Origin: Arthrobacter sp. MSA 4-2
GTDB lineage: Bacteria; Actinomycetota; Actinomycetes; Actinomycetales; Micrococcaceae
NCBI RefSeq assembly: GCF_016405885.1
Contig: NZ_JAEKGC010000016.1
Span: 1-64,000, forward strand
DNA length: 64,000 bases
Direction: 5' to 3'
The first letter of the stretch is position 1; every line of letters begins with the position of its first letter. The translations under genes were made by a program, and so were the position numbers. This document shows positions 19,473 through 28,034 of the stretch, piece by piece. The notes below the pieces were generated by a model. It had not been told where the DNA came from. It did not search any database and saw only the letters and a list, made by a program, of their open reading frames with translations.

Positions 19473-19931
19473 ATGAATCCGCTCACCCTGTTTCGGACCG
19501 TCGCCGTGGCCGAGGCTCTCACCTGGGCGTTCCTGCTCACCGCCATGTTCTTCAAGTACGTCACCCGAAGCACCGAAGCGCTTGTGCCGCCGGCCGGCGG
19601 GATTCACGGGTTCGTGTTCCTCTGCTTCGTCGCGACCACAGTGTTCGTCTGGATCAATTCGAAGTGGTCATGGCGGATGGGCTTGTTAGGACTGGTCTCA
19701 GCCGTGGTGCCCTTCGCCACCATCCCCTTCGAACTGATGGCTCAGCGCCGGGGGATGCTCAGCGGCCCGTGGCGCCTCCGCCCGGGCGGGGAGGCACCCG
19801 GGAACCCCGTCGAGACGGCTCAGGCCTGGGTGCTGCGCAGCCCCGTGCTCGCCGCGGCGCTCGCCGTCGTCGGCATCGGGGTCGTCTTCACGCTGCTGCT
19901 GATCGCCGGTCCGCCCGTCGCGGCGGGCTGA
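19473..19931 (+). CDS. DUF3817-family integral membrane protein
   Basis: This 152-residue membrane protein shows the DUF3817 pattern: FRTVAVAEALTWAFLLTAMFFKY, then GGIHGFVFLCFVATT, then an SKWSWRMGLLGLVSAVVPFATIPFE helix pair. A fourth C-terminal helix (AAALAVVGIGVVFTLLLIAG) follows a polar linker. Function is unknown, and no catalytic residues are seen. The ATG start has GGAG nine bases upstream. It is divergent from the nuclease-helicase gene and convergent with the oxygenase gene. Confidence 0.87.
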   Translation: MNPLTLFRTVAVAEALTWAFLLTAMFFKYVTRSTEALVPPAGGIHGFVFLCFVATTVFVWINSKWSWRMGLLGLVSAVVPFATIPFELMAQRRGMLSGPWRLRPGGEAPGNPVETAQAWVLRSPVLAAALAVVGIGVVFTLLLIAGPPVAAG

Positions 19932-19971
19932 GGCGCACCCCGTCCGGTGCCGGTGCGGGTGCGCCTCCGTC

Positions 19972-20991
19972 TTACCGGCCGACCAGCCCGGGGTGGTGCA
20001 GTTCGGCGACGTCCGGGTGGGCCCGCAGGCGCCCCTTGAGGACGTTTTTTCCGTAGGAGGAGAGCATCGGGTTCTCAGGATCATCGGTGACGCCGGTCGC
20101 TGCCGCCGCGAGCTCCGCGGGAAGCGATACCGGTTCGATGACGGCGTCAAGCCGGGGAGACCAGAAGAACGGGACCGCGTACCGGTCCACTCCGGGCGGA
20201 GGAGATGCCACCCGATGGATAGTGGCGGCGAGGTACCCCTGGGTGGCTACTTCGAGCATCTCCCCGAGGTTGACGACGAGCGCACCGGGAATCGGTTCGA
20301 CCGGCACCCACTCGGAGCGTCCCCGGGGAAGCACCTCAAGCCCGCCCACCTCGTCCTGGAGCAGGAGGGTGACAAACCCGTAGTCGGCGTGGGAGCCGAC
20401 GCCCTGGCCTCCGGCTCCGCCGTCGCCGCCAACGTAGTGGACAAGCTTCGCCATCCAGGCCGGCGTGCCTTCGAAGGGTTCGGCGAAGTGGTCCTCGGGG
20501 AGGCCCAGGGCCACGGAGAGGGCGCTGAGAAGCTCGGCCCCCACGGTAGAGAGCAGTTCCGCCCAGGCCATCGCTGAACGTTCAAGTTCGGGAAGGGCCT
20601 CGGAGGGCCACTGGTTGGGCCCCTGGAGCAACCAGTACGGCTGGTCCGCGGGATAGCTCTCGAGGGGCGCGCGGTCCGGCGAGAAGTCGATCTGTTCGCG
20701 GGCATCGGGCCTGCCGCGGGTGATTTCGGTGCCCAGCCGGGCGTAGCCCCGGAAGTGGGGAGACCGCCGGTTGTCGAGCCGCAGGCGCTCCTCAAGCGGC
20801 AGGTCGAAGAACCGGCGGGCCACCGACAACAGGTCCTCCGCCTGGGTGGCGGAGGCTCCGTAGTTGGTCACCTGGAAGAAGCCGACGGTGTGCGCTGCGT
20901 CGCGGAGCCGGTCGATGAACCGGGGATCGAAGGAACCATCGGGGCGGCGGGCCGTGCCGAGGTCGAAGACGGGGATTGTGCTTGAAACCAT
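19972..20991 (-). CDS. 2-oxoglutarate/Fe(II) oxygenase, isopenicillin-N-synthase-like
   Basis: This 339-residue non-heme iron dioxygenase is of the plant-type DIOX/IPNS family. An N-terminal DIOX_N block (FDLGTARRPDG, GFFQVTNYG) precedes the double-stranded beta-helix core. The iron triad is visible as SHADYGF (HxD) and the distal His in IHRVASPP. The RYAVPFFWSP segment carries the Arg that would bind the 2-oxoglutarate carboxylate. Bacterial members hydroxylate or desaturate diverse metabolites; the substrate here is unknown. No biosynthetic genes surround it, so a role in secondary metabolism is not supported by context. Confidence 0.9.
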   Translation of the reverse strand: MVSSTIPVFDLGTARRPDGSFDPRFIDRLRDAAHTVGFFQVTNYGASATQAEDLLSVARRFFDLPLEERLRLDNRRSPHFRGYARLGTEITRGRPDAREQIDFSPDRAPLESYPADQPYWLLQGPNQWPSEALPELERSAMAWAELLSTVGAELLSALSVALGLPEDHFAEPFEGTPAWMAKLVHYVGGDGGAGGQGVGSHADYGFVTLLLQDEVGGLEVLPRGRSEWVPVEPIPGALVVNLGEMLEVATQGYLAATIHRVASPPPGVDRYAVPFFWSPRLDAVIEPVSLPAELAAAATGVTDDPENPMLSSYGKNVLKGRLRAHPDVAELHHPGLVGR

Positions 20992-21058
20992 GCCGGGAGA
21001 CTACGCCTGGTGCGGGCCCGGCCGTGCGCCCGGGTTACGTTTCGTGTCGCCGGGCCAC

Positions 21059-21463
21059 TCAGAGGCCGGCCAGCCGAAGGAGGACCGCAAGGCCCTGGGG
21101 GCTCCCAGGCCAGTGGCGCTCAACGGCCCCGGCGCCGGCGCGGCGGACGGTCAGCCGAAGGACGAAGGCGACCAGGAGGACGTCGTCGGCATAGCCGATG
21201 ACGGGGAGGAAATCCGGAACCAGGTCGATCGGGAGCAGCAGATACGCAAGGAGCAGCAGGAGCGCCGCGCGCACGCCGGCGGGGACCGCCCGGTCGGCGG
21301 CGAGGCGCCGCAGCAGGCGGAGCAGGTCGGGCAGGAACCGCAGGGCGTCGGTCATGGTGAGGGCCTCGGGGTGGGCCCGGGCATACACGGCAAGGCCGAG
21401 GAGCAGCAGCGCGTAGATCCCGAGCGCCCCAGCCAACCAGCCAAGGACAACCGTTCCGTCCAT
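21059..21463 (-). CDS. YkvA-like DUF1232 membrane protein
   Basis: This 134-residue protein has an N-terminal helix (VVLGWLAGALGIYALLLLGLA) and the diagnostic DUF1232 motif LLPIDLVPDFLPVIGYADD near residue 90. The family function is not established. The ATG start is preceded by AGGAGG. It is divergent from the small membrane protein gene that begins about 205 bp away. Confidence 0.9.
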   Translation of the reverse strand: MDGTVVLGWLAGALGIYALLLLGLAVYARAHPEALTMTDALRFLPDLLRLLRRLAADRAVPAGVRAALLLLLAYLLLPIDLVPDFLPVIGYADDVLLVAFVLRLTVRRAGAGAVERHWPGSPQGLAVLLRLAGL

Positions 21464-21668
21464 GAACCTCCTGTCGGGGGATAAATCCCTGCTGCCTCAA
21501 ATGCAACATGCGTATCTTCCCACTGGTGAATCTGCGGGCTATAGTTCTCATGCCGCCTTACACAGATCGCATCGATGGGGGAACCTTCCACGCGGACTCG
21601 GGCCGGTTCGCAGTTCTATTCGCGAGGTGCAGCACCTCAACCGCTTTTCCCTGGAAGGAATTTCTCCG

Positions 21669-22040
21669 ATGTCCCAGTATGCGCACCAGAGCAGGCCCGC
21701 GTATCCCAGCGAGCAGCCCTTCGGCGGCGGAGCCCAGTTCTACCGCGGGGCAGGTACGCCGGCGGACTCGCTGGCCGGCAAGAAACACATGCAGCTCTCC
21801 CTGGCCTTCGGGTTCCTGAGCTTCTTCCTTCCCATCGTCTTTGTGCCCCTGGCCCTGATCCAGGCGGGCAGGGCCGAGCGGTTGGGCGAACCCTCCACCG
21901 CGGGCAAGATCCTCGCCTGGACGGCCGTCGGCTACTGGGTCCTCTGGACGATCTATATGTTCCTCATCTACGCCTTCATCGCCAGCCAGCTTCCGATGCT
22001 CCTGGAATCGGTACCTCCGGTGTACGGTCCGCCGGCCTAG
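21669..22040 (+). CDS. Small membrane protein, DUF4190-like
   Basis: The protein has 123 residues: a polar, Gln/Gly/Tyr-rich N-terminal tail of about 42 residues and then two helices (LSLAFGFLSFFLPIVFVPLALIQAG and ILAWTAVGYWVLWTIYMFLIYAF). This layout resembles DUF4190 proteins of Gram-positive bacteria, which have no known function. I chose ATG 21669 because GGAAGGA stands at good spacing in front of it; the longer open frame upstream lacks coding character. A strong hairpin follows its stop. Confidence 0.7.
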   Translation: MSQYAHQSRPAYPSEQPFGGGAQFYRGAGTPADSLAGKKHMQLSLAFGFLSFFLPIVFVPLALIQAGRAERLGEPSTAGKILAWTAVGYWVLWTIYMFLIYAFIASQLPMLLESVPPVYGPPA

Positions 22041-22060
22041 CCGCCGGCCCCAGTAAACGC

Positions 22061-22101
22061 CACAAGCCCCGGTGGAAGGAGTTCTTCCACCGGGGCTTGT
22101 G
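22061..22101. terminator. Bidirectional terminator hairpin
   Basis: A perfect 18-bp stem (22061-22078 with 22084-22101) closes a GAGTT loop. It lies between two converging genes, the small membrane protein on + and the LLM oxidoreductase on -. No long T-run follows on +, so termination strength there is uncertain. Confidence 0.8.
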
Positions 22102-22159
22102 CCTCGTTGCCGGGCGCATCGGCGCCCGCAGGTCCACGGGTGCGTATCTGCGCCCCGCC

Positions 22160-23242
22160 TCAGGCGGCCGTGACGGAGCCGGGCTTGCGGGTCGTGTGGA
22201 CCGGCTTGTCGGGGACGTGCGCGGGGCGGCGCTTGGCGAACTCCGCCCGCAGTTCGGGGAGGACAAGTTCGCCGAAGAGGTCGAGCTGGTTCAGCACCGT
22301 CTTCAGCGGCAGGCCCGCGTGGTCGATGAGGAACAGCTGGCGCTGGTAGTCGCCGAAGTATTCCTGGAACGAGAGAGTCTTTTCGATGACCTCCTGCGGG
22401 CTGCCGACCGTCAGCGGAGTCTGGGCCATGAAGTCCTCCATCCGCGGACCGTGGCCGTAGACCGGGGCGTTGTCGAAGAACGGGCGGAACTCCTTGATCG
22501 CGTCCTGGGACCTCCGGGCCATGAAGAACTGGCCACCGAGGCCCACGATCGCCTGGTCGGCGGCGCCGTGGCCGTAGTGGGCGTAACGCTCACGGTAGAG
22601 CCCGATCAGCTGCTGGTAGTGCTCCTTGGGCCAGAAGATGTTGTTCGCGAAGAACCCGTCGCCGAAGTAGGCGGCGATCTCGGCGACCTCCGGGGTGCGA
22701 ATGGAACCGTGCCAGACGAAGGGGGCCACGCCGTCGAGCGGGCGCGGGGTTGAGGTGAAGTTGCGCAGCGGGGTGCGGAACTTGCCCTCCCAGTTCACGA
22801 CGTCGTTGTCCCACAGCTGGCGCAGCAGGTTGTAATTCTCAATGGTGAGCTCGACGCTGTCCTGCTGGTTCTTCCCGAACCAGGGGTAGACCGGCCCCGT
22901 GTTGCCGCGCCCAAGGATCAGGTCGACCCGGCCGTCGGCCAGGTGCTGCAGGGTGGCGAAGTCCTCGGCGATCTTCACCGGGTCGTTCGTGGTGATCAGC
23001 GTGGTGGACGTCGAGAGCTTGATCCGCTCGGTCTGGGCGGCGATGTAGCCGAGAATCGTCGTCGGGGAGCTGGCGTAGAAGGGCGGGTTGTGGTGCTCGC
23101 CGGTGGCATAGACGTCCATGCCGATCTCTTCGACCTTCTTGGCGATGGCGACGGCTGCCTTGATGCGCTCGCCCTCGGCGGGGGTCTTGCCGGTAAGCGG
23201 GTTGCGGGTGACATCACTGACTGTGAAAACGCCGATTTCCAT
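22160..23242 (-). CDS. CE1758-type FMN-dependent luciferase-like monooxygenase, copy 1
   Basis: This 360-residue bacterial-luciferase-fold enzyme belongs to the subgroup I recall as the CE1758 family: IGVFTVSDVT at the N-terminus, ATGEHHNPPFYASSPTT, STSTTLITTNDPVKIAEDFA, GRGNTGPVYPWFGK, and the late LPLKTVLNQLDLFGE block. It would use FMNH2 supplied by a reductase to oxygenate a small organic substrate, not yet defined. It is the last gene of a run on - that includes an MFS carrier and DoxX (69 bp from the MFS stop). A closely similar second copy lies at 30.6-31.6 kb next to a matching FMN reductase. Confidence 0.92.
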   Translation of the reverse strand: MEIGVFTVSDVTRNPLTGKTPAEGERIKAAVAIAKKVEEIGMDVYATGEHHNPPFYASSPTTILGYIAAQTERIKLSTSTTLITTNDPVKIAEDFATLQHLADGRVDLILGRGNTGPVYPWFGKNQQDSVELTIENYNLLRQLWDNDVVNWEGKFRTPLRNFTSTPRPLDGVAPFVWHGSIRTPEVAEIAAYFGDGFFANNIFWPKEHYQQLIGLYRERYAHYGHGAADQAIVGLGGQFFMARRSQDAIKEFRPFFDNAPVYGHGPRMEDFMAQTPLTVGSPQEVIEKTLSFQEYFGDYQRQLFLIDHAGLPLKTVLNQLDLFGELVLPELRAEFAKRRPAHVPDKPVHTTRKPGSVTAA

Positions 23243-23311
23243 GATTTTTCTCCAAAGGGTGGTGCTGGTTTCTGAGGGGGTGGTTTCTGTGCGGCGCGGG
23301 CGCCGGAGGGT

Positions 23312-24502
23312 TCAGGCGGTTCCGCGCGGTGACCGGCGGTTGACGAGCCAGGCCGCGGCGGCCAGGGCCATCACGACGGCGATCACGAGAGTGGTTCCCG
23401 TAGTGAGCCCAAGGGGGCCGGTGAGGGCGCCGATCGAGAGGACCGGGATGGCCAGGCCGCTCTGGGCGGCGATGAAGTAGGCCGCGACACTCTTGGCGTG
23501 GCTCTCGTGCGGTACAGCGCGCGCGAGCTGGCCCAGGCCTCCCATGAAGGTGAGGCCGGCGCCGAACCCGCCGATGACCGTGCCAAGCCCGAACACTCCG
23601 AGGTTTCCGGTGAGGAACCCGGTGAGCACGAGGGCGAGGGCCGCGATCAGCAGGGGAAGCCCGCGGAGGATTGACCACCGGGGATCCTTTCCGCGGAACA
23701 CGAGCTGGGCGATCACGCCGATCTCAAAGAGGATGAAGGTCGCAAGCCCGGCGATCGCGAGGTTGTGCACGTCGAGGGTCTGCGAGATGAAGCGCGGGGT
23801 CAGGCTCGAGAACAGGCCCAGCAGGGTGAACGTCGGAATGACGGCGACCGCCGACCTGCCGTAGATTCCCCGCGCGGAGCGGGGCACTCCGACCCGCGGC
23901 GCCCAGTTGATCTTGCCGGCCGTGCGCGGATGGGTTTCGGGAACGAAGAACGTCAGCAGGAACACCAGGGCCACAAGTGCGCCGAAGACGATGAAGATCA
24001 GGGCCGTCGGTGCCGGCAGGTACTGGGCGAAGACACCCGCGACGAGCGGGCCAAGGCCTAGGCCGCCCATATTGGCGGCGGTCGAGATCATCGAGGGGAA
24101 CGCCTTGTTCTTCCCGCGGTACAGCTCGGCCAGGGCGGCCGTCGCGGCGGAAGTCATCAGTCCCACACCGAATCCGCTGAGGAACCGGCCGGCAAGGAGC
24201 ATCGGCACGTTCCCGGCGAAGAGGAAGAACAGGGTGGAGGCGAGGGTCAGCGCCAGGGCGGCGAAGGCCAGCGGCCTGCGGCCCACCTGGTCGGAGAGGC
24301 CCCCGAAGAAGATCAGTGCGAGAAGCGTGCCCAGGACGTAGACGGCGAAGACCGAGGTAGTCGTCCCGGCGCCGAACCCGAACTCATCGCCCCACAGGGT
24401 ATAGAGGGGGATGGGCAGGGTTCCGCCGGTGGTCATCAGGGCGAAGGTCGCGGCGATGATTGCGAATGAGGCTGGGTGTTTGGTCTGGGGTAGCCGGGCC
24501 AT
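23312..24502 (-). CDS. MFS transporter, 12-helix drug/metabolite type
   Basis: This 396-residue major-facilitator protein has about 12 helices. The loop motif between helices 2 and 3 reads GGLSDQVGRRPLAF, the classic MFS motif A. An acidic/basic central loop (FFVPETHPRTAGKI) separates the halves. It is likely an exporter or importer for the compound handled by the adjacent monooxygenase. Its start lies directly at the DoxX stop (1-bp gap), so the two genes are coupled, and the LLM gene follows 69 bp later. Confidence 0.9.
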   Translation of the reverse strand: MARLPQTKHPASFAIIAATFALMTTGGTLPIPLYTLWGDEFGFGAGTTTSVFAVYVLGTLLALIFFGGLSDQVGRRPLAFAALALTLASTLFFLFAGNVPMLLAGRFLSGFGVGLMTSAATAALAELYRGKNKAFPSMISTAANMGGLGLGPLVAGVFAQYLPAPTALIFIVFGALVALVFLLTFFVPETHPRTAGKINWAPRVGVPRSARGIYGRSAVAVIPTFTLLGLFSSLTPRFISQTLDVHNLAIAGLATFILFEIGVIAQLVFRGKDPRWSILRGLPLLIAALALVLTGFLTGNLGVFGLGTVIGGFGAGLTFMGGLGQLARAVPHESHAKSVAAYFIAAQSGLAIPVLSIGALTGPLGLTTGTTLVIAVVMALAAAAWLVNRRSPRGTA

Positions 24503-24503
24503 G

Positions 24504-25022
24504 TCAGATGTGCCTTTGGTCGGGTCGGTTTACTGGTGCGGTGTGGAGCAGGACTCGAACGATGAGACCGGAGGCTGCACCTACAAGAGTTGTGAGGATG
24601 CCTACCCAGAGGGGCAGGAGGTCAATGCCCAGGAGGGCATCCACGGAGAGGGCGCCCGGACCGGTGAGGCTGAGCGCGCCGGCAATGGTGATGAGCACCA
24701 GCGGGTACTCATATCCGTCGTGTTGGACCCATAGGCCGTTGGCGGCTTTGACCGTCAGCGCGACGGTCATCACCCCAATGGCCGCCATGCCCGCAAGCGG
24801 GGTAAGGAGACCGGAAGCGAGAAAGAGGCCGGACCCGAGCTGGCCTAGGCCCGCGGCGAGTGCCGTAGAGGCACCGCCGCGGAATCCATCGGCGCGGAAC
24901 TCGCGGATGCCGCCTTGAAGTCCTGAGCCTCCCAGCCGGAAGGAAATCTTCTGCAGCCCGTGGGCGGCGATCAACAGTCCGATCACCACGCGCAGCAGCA
25001 GGATTCCAATATCGGCATTCAT
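24504..25022 (-). CDS. DoxX-family membrane protein
   Basis: This 172-residue DoxX/DoxD-like protein has four helices: ILLLRVVIGLLIAAHGLQKI, ALAAGLGQLGSGLFLASGLL, AAIGVMTVALTVKAANG, and a C-terminal pair. The AHGLQKISFRLGG and GLWVQHDGYEYPLVLITIA blocks are typical. DoxX proteins occur in thiol/redox stress complexes and in many catabolic operons with unclear roles. Here it sits between YcaC-like and MFS genes, in line with a quinone- or membrane-linked helper of the flavin-enzyme pathway. Confidence 0.9.
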   Translation of the reverse strand: MNADIGILLLRVVIGLLIAAHGLQKISFRLGGSGLQGGIREFRADGFRGGASTALAAGLGQLGSGLFLASGLLTPLAGMAAIGVMTVALTVKAANGLWVQHDGYEYPLVLITIAGALSLTGPGALSVDALLGIDLLPLWVGILTTLVGAASGLIVRVLLHTAPVNRPDQRHI

Positions 25023-25076
25023 GATCCGGTCTCTTTCGTCGTCTTACCTAATTACCTGGGGTGGTCGTCGTGCTTC

Positions 25077-25104
25077 GGCTGACCGGCCACTGGGCCGGTC
25101 AGCC
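25077..25104 (-). terminator. Hairpin terminator after the YcaC-like gene
   Basis: A perfect 12-bp stem (25077-25088 with 25093-25104, GGCTGACCGGCC) closes an ACTG loop. It lies in the 153-bp gap between the YcaC-like stop and the DoxX start. No T-run is seen, so it may attenuate rather than end transcription and lower expression of the three genes beyond it. Confidence 0.65.
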
Positions 25105-25175
25105 GTGCTGCTTTCGTCGGGTGAATCGTCGATCAGGTGGCCTTCCAGCTGGATGACTCTCAGCCGGGGGGCTGT

Positions 25176-25841
25176 TTAGCCGGCGTTTCCGCCGATGAAG
25201 TCACCGGCGTAGTGCATGCCCAGGCCGTAGGTTCCGCCGTGGGCCTTGACGACCTCGGTGACGGGGATGTAGGTCTCGCTGCGGGCCCAGTCGCGCTGGA
25301 GTTCGAGCAGGACCTGGATCCATGTCACGGGGACGGCGCCGGCGCGGGTCATGCGCTCCATGGCGTTGTCGTGGGCTTCCTTGGTGACTCCGCCGGAGGC
25401 GTCGGAGACGACGTAGACCTCGTAGCCCTGGCCCAGCGCGGAGAGCGCGGGGAGGACGAGGCAAACCTCGGTCCACAGGCCCGACAGGACGATCTTGGTG
25501 CGGCCGGTGGCCTTGATGGCCTCGACGACGCGCTCGTCTTCCCAGGCGTTCATGCTGGAACGGTCGATGATCTCCTGGTCCGGGAACACCGCGGCCAGGT
25601 CCGGCAGGATGTTGCCGGAGAAGGACTGCGCGGCCACGGTGGTCAGGATCGTGGGCACGTTGAAGGCCTTGGCGGACTTGGCAAGGCCGACGGTGGCGTT
25701 GATGATCGAGGTGCGGTCTCCGCTGCCGACGCCGAAGAACATCTGGGGCTGGTGGTCAACGAAGAGGAACACGCTGTTGTCCGGCGTGAGCAGGTCGTCA
25801 CTGGGGGTGGCGGTGACGTTGGCGAAATCGATGGTGGTCAT
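25176..25841 (-). CDS. YcaC-like isochorismatase-fold hydrolase
   Basis: This 221-residue cysteine hydrolase is of the YcaC branch of the isochorismatase-like superfamily. The triad is visible as Asp29 (FVDHQ), Lys116 (GRTKIVLSG) and Cys127 (WTEVC), with the YcaC-typical PTILTTVAA and SDASGGVTKEAHDNAMERM segments. Family members cleave amides or imides, but the YcaC substrate remains unknown. I chose ATG 25841, which has AAAGGAA nine bases upstream, and the conserved fold begins soon after. The amidohydrolase gene lies 78 bp upstream on the same strand, so two C-N hydrolases may act in sequence. Confidence 0.9.
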   Translation of the reverse strand: MTTIDFANVTATPSDDLLTPDNSVFLFVDHQPQMFFGVGSGDRTSIINATVGLAKSAKAFNVPTILTTVAAQSFSGNILPDLAAVFPDQEIIDRSSMNAWEDERVVEAIKATGRTKIVLSGLWTEVCLVLPALSALGQGYEVYVVSDASGGVTKEAHDNAMERMTRAGAVPVTWIQVLLELQRDWARSETYIPVTEVVKAHGGTYGLGMHYAGDFIGGNAG

Positions 25842-25919
25842 TTCTTCTTTTCCTTTGTGCTGGTTCCTGCTGAATGCCGTGCGAATGATTTCGTACAGAC
25901 TTTTCTTATTCATGGGGGC

Positions 25920-27812
25920 TTAGTGCGCGTGCGTTTCGAACGCGTTGTCGGCAATGGTGAGGGTGGTGCCGTACCGGGCCGCGCGCCACTGCCTCTGCTG
26001 CTCGGACTCGGCTGCCGCCTGGGCGAGCAGTTCGGCCTGGCGGCCTCCGGCCATCGAGGGCTTGGGGGTCGCCTGGTATCCGCCGTAGTGGGCCACCGGG
26101 CTCCACAGCGGGGACACCCTGGGCATTTCCTCGTCCTGGCCCTCGTAGTCTCCGGCCGCGTACACGATCCGGCCGCCGACGACGGTGAACAGGGACTCGA
26201 TGTGCGGAATATCCCGCTCCTCGACGGCGAAGAAGTCGTCCGAGAGGATCGAGAGGTCTCCGTAGAAGCCTTCCCGCAGGACGCCCTTCACGTTGTCCTC
26301 GCCCGTGAGCTTGGCACCGGCGACAGTGAACATTTCGAGTGCCTGCTCGCGGCTCACACGGTTCTCGGGCGGGTAGATGAGGGTGTCCCCGACCGTCCGT
26401 CCGGAAACCAGCCAGTGCAGGGCAACCCAGGGGTTGTAGGAGGAGACGCGGGTGGCGTCGGTTCCTGCGCCGACGACGAGTCCGCGGTCGAGCATCTTGC
26501 GGATCGGCGGGGCTTCGGCTGCCGCGCCGGCGCCGTAGCGCTGGACGAAGGCCTCACCCTGGAAGGACATGCGGTTCTGGATGGAGAGCGCTCCGCCGAG
26601 GGCCGCGACCCGGTCGAGGCTTCGGCCGCTGATCGTCTCGGCGTGGTCGAAGATCCACCGGTTGCCGCCGGGGAACAAGCCCTCGGCGGCAAGCTTTTCG
26701 AAGACCGCGAGGTCCCGCTCGATGGTCTCGTTGTAGGTGGCGTGGAGGCGGAAGCCCCAGCCGTTCTCCATCATGAGGCGGACGGCCTTCTCGAACTCAA
26801 CCTCGTAGTCGGGTGAGAGCTCGGGACGCGGTTCGGTGAAGTTCTCGAAGTCGCCGGCGGCCCAGGTGAGGTTCTCACCGGCGCCGTTGAGGCGGAGCCA
26901 CTCGTCGCCGTCGCCGGGGCGGACCGTCTCGGTCCAGCGGCGGAGATCGTCGACTTCCTGTCCGGCGACCTGCGGGAAGAGGTGGTAGGCGATGCGGAGG
27001 GACAGCTTGCCCTCGTTCGCCAGGTCCATCACCGTCCGGTAGTTATCAGGGAAGTTTTGGAACCCACCGGCCGCGTCGATGGCGGAGGTCAGGCCGAACC
27101 GGTTCAGTTCCCGCAGGTACTGGCGGGTCGAATCCTTGCGTTCCTCGGGGGGCAGCAGCGGAGCCTTGGCCAGGGTCGAGTAGAGCACCAGTGCGCTTGG
27201 AGCGGCGAGGAGGAGTCCTGTGGGCTCGCCGTCCCGCCCGCGGACGATCTGGCCGCCCTTGAAGTCGGGCGTCTCCCTGGAATAGCCCGCGGCCAGAACC
27301 GCGGCGCGGTTCAGCAGCGCGGAGGAGTAGAGGTTGAGGATGAACACCGGGGTGTCGGGGGCTGCCGCGTTGAGCTCGGCGAGGGTGGGAAGGCGCTTCT
27401 CGGCGAACTGCTCCTTCGTGAAACCGCCAACCACGCGGACCCACTGGCCCTTCGGAGTGCGGGCCGCCTGCTCGCGGAGCATCTGCATCGCCAGCTTCAA
27501 GGTGGGCACTCCGTCCCAGCGCAGCTCGAGGACGTAGTTGAGTCCACCTCGGATGACGTGGAGGTGGGAATCGTTGAGTCCGGGAACGACCCGGCGGTTC
27601 TGAGCGTCAACGACCTTGGTGTTCGGCCCGGCAACCTTGGCGATATCGGCATCGTCCCCGACGACCGTGACCTTTCCATTCCGGATGGCGACGGCGGTCG
27701 CCTGCCGGCGTGCCGGATCACCGGTGAAGATCTTGCCGTTTCGAACAATGAGATCAGCGGGTTCGACCGCATCTGCACGGGGGGCGATCCCGGCTACAGG
27801 CATTGTGGGCAT
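25920..27812 (-). CDS. YtcJ-like metal-dependent amidohydrolase (Amidohydro_3)
   Basis: This 630-residue enzyme has the beta-sandwich start DLIVRNGKIFTGDP and the metal-binding HxH of the TIM barrel (GLNDSHLHV, His83 and His85). Later barrel-strand residues include FRLHATYNE, RWIFDHAETI and the Asp in VVGAGTDATR; the C-terminal sandwich follows (GFYGDLSILSDDFFAVEE). YtcJ-like enzymes hydrolyse amides, esters or lactams, so the substrate is open. Start ATG 27812 has GGAGG upstream; a second ATG three codons in is also possible. It is the first gene of a run on - leading to YcaC, DoxX, MFS and LLM. Confidence 0.9.
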   Translation of the reverse strand: MPTMPVAGIAPRADAVEPADLIVRNGKIFTGDPARRQATAVAIRNGKVTVVGDDADIAKVAGPNTKVVDAQNRRVVPGLNDSHLHVIRGGLNYVLELRWDGVPTLKLAMQMLREQAARTPKGQWVRVVGGFTKEQFAEKRLPTLAELNAAAPDTPVFILNLYSSALLNRAAVLAAGYSRETPDFKGGQIVRGRDGEPTGLLLAAPSALVLYSTLAKAPLLPPEERKDSTRQYLRELNRFGLTSAIDAAGGFQNFPDNYRTVMDLANEGKLSLRIAYHLFPQVAGQEVDDLRRWTETVRPGDGDEWLRLNGAGENLTWAAGDFENFTEPRPELSPDYEVEFEKAVRLMMENGWGFRLHATYNETIERDLAVFEKLAAEGLFPGGNRWIFDHAETISGRSLDRVAALGGALSIQNRMSFQGEAFVQRYGAGAAAEAPPIRKMLDRGLVVGAGTDATRVSSYNPWVALHWLVSGRTVGDTLIYPPENRVSREQALEMFTVAGAKLTGEDNVKGVLREGFYGDLSILSDDFFAVEERDIPHIESLFTVVGGRIVYAAGDYEGQDEEMPRVSPLWSPVAHYGGYQATPKPSMAGGRQAELLAQAAAESEQQRQWRAARYGTTLTIADNAFETHAH

Positions 27813-27917
27813 ATCTGCCCACCTCCAATCGACTTACTAACGTGTTCGCTCGGACCGTGGCGGTCCGGGTGCGGTGTGTACAACTTCGCTTCCATATAAT
27901 TTATTTCCACGGAAGAT

Positions 27918-27931
27918 GTTTGCCCGCAAAC
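27918..27931. promoter_or_regulatory. Perfect palindrome upstream of the amidohydrolase operon
   Basis: GTTTGCCCGCAAAC is a perfect 14-bp palindrome about 105 bp in front of the amidohydrolase start. It lies next to an AT-rich patch (27893-27906) that could hold the promoter. It could bind a dimeric regulator. It does not match the TGTG-N3-GGCAAC motif found around 30-32 kb. Confidence 0.35.
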
Positions 27932-27980
27932 GGGCGGGACGCCGGTCGATCGGGCACGGCTTCCGAGCGGGTCCGGGCAG

Positions 27981-28016
27981 AAAAAAGACGCAGCCGGGGA
28001 GCCCGACTGCGTCTTC
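27981..28016 (-). terminator. Rho-independent terminator of the 14-helix MFS gene
   Basis: Read on -, AAGACGCAG pairs with CTGCGTCTT around a GC-rich inner stem and is followed by a run of six T. It lies 19 bp past the stop of the MFS gene at 28035. Confidence 0.9.
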
Positions 28017-28034
28017 TGGAGGAAACGGCTCCGC

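Noticed and set aside
24540-24620. A tRNA-like string (GGACTCGAAC)
   Set aside because: It lies inside the DoxX coding sequence, and no cloverleaf with matching acceptor and anticodon stems could be drawn.
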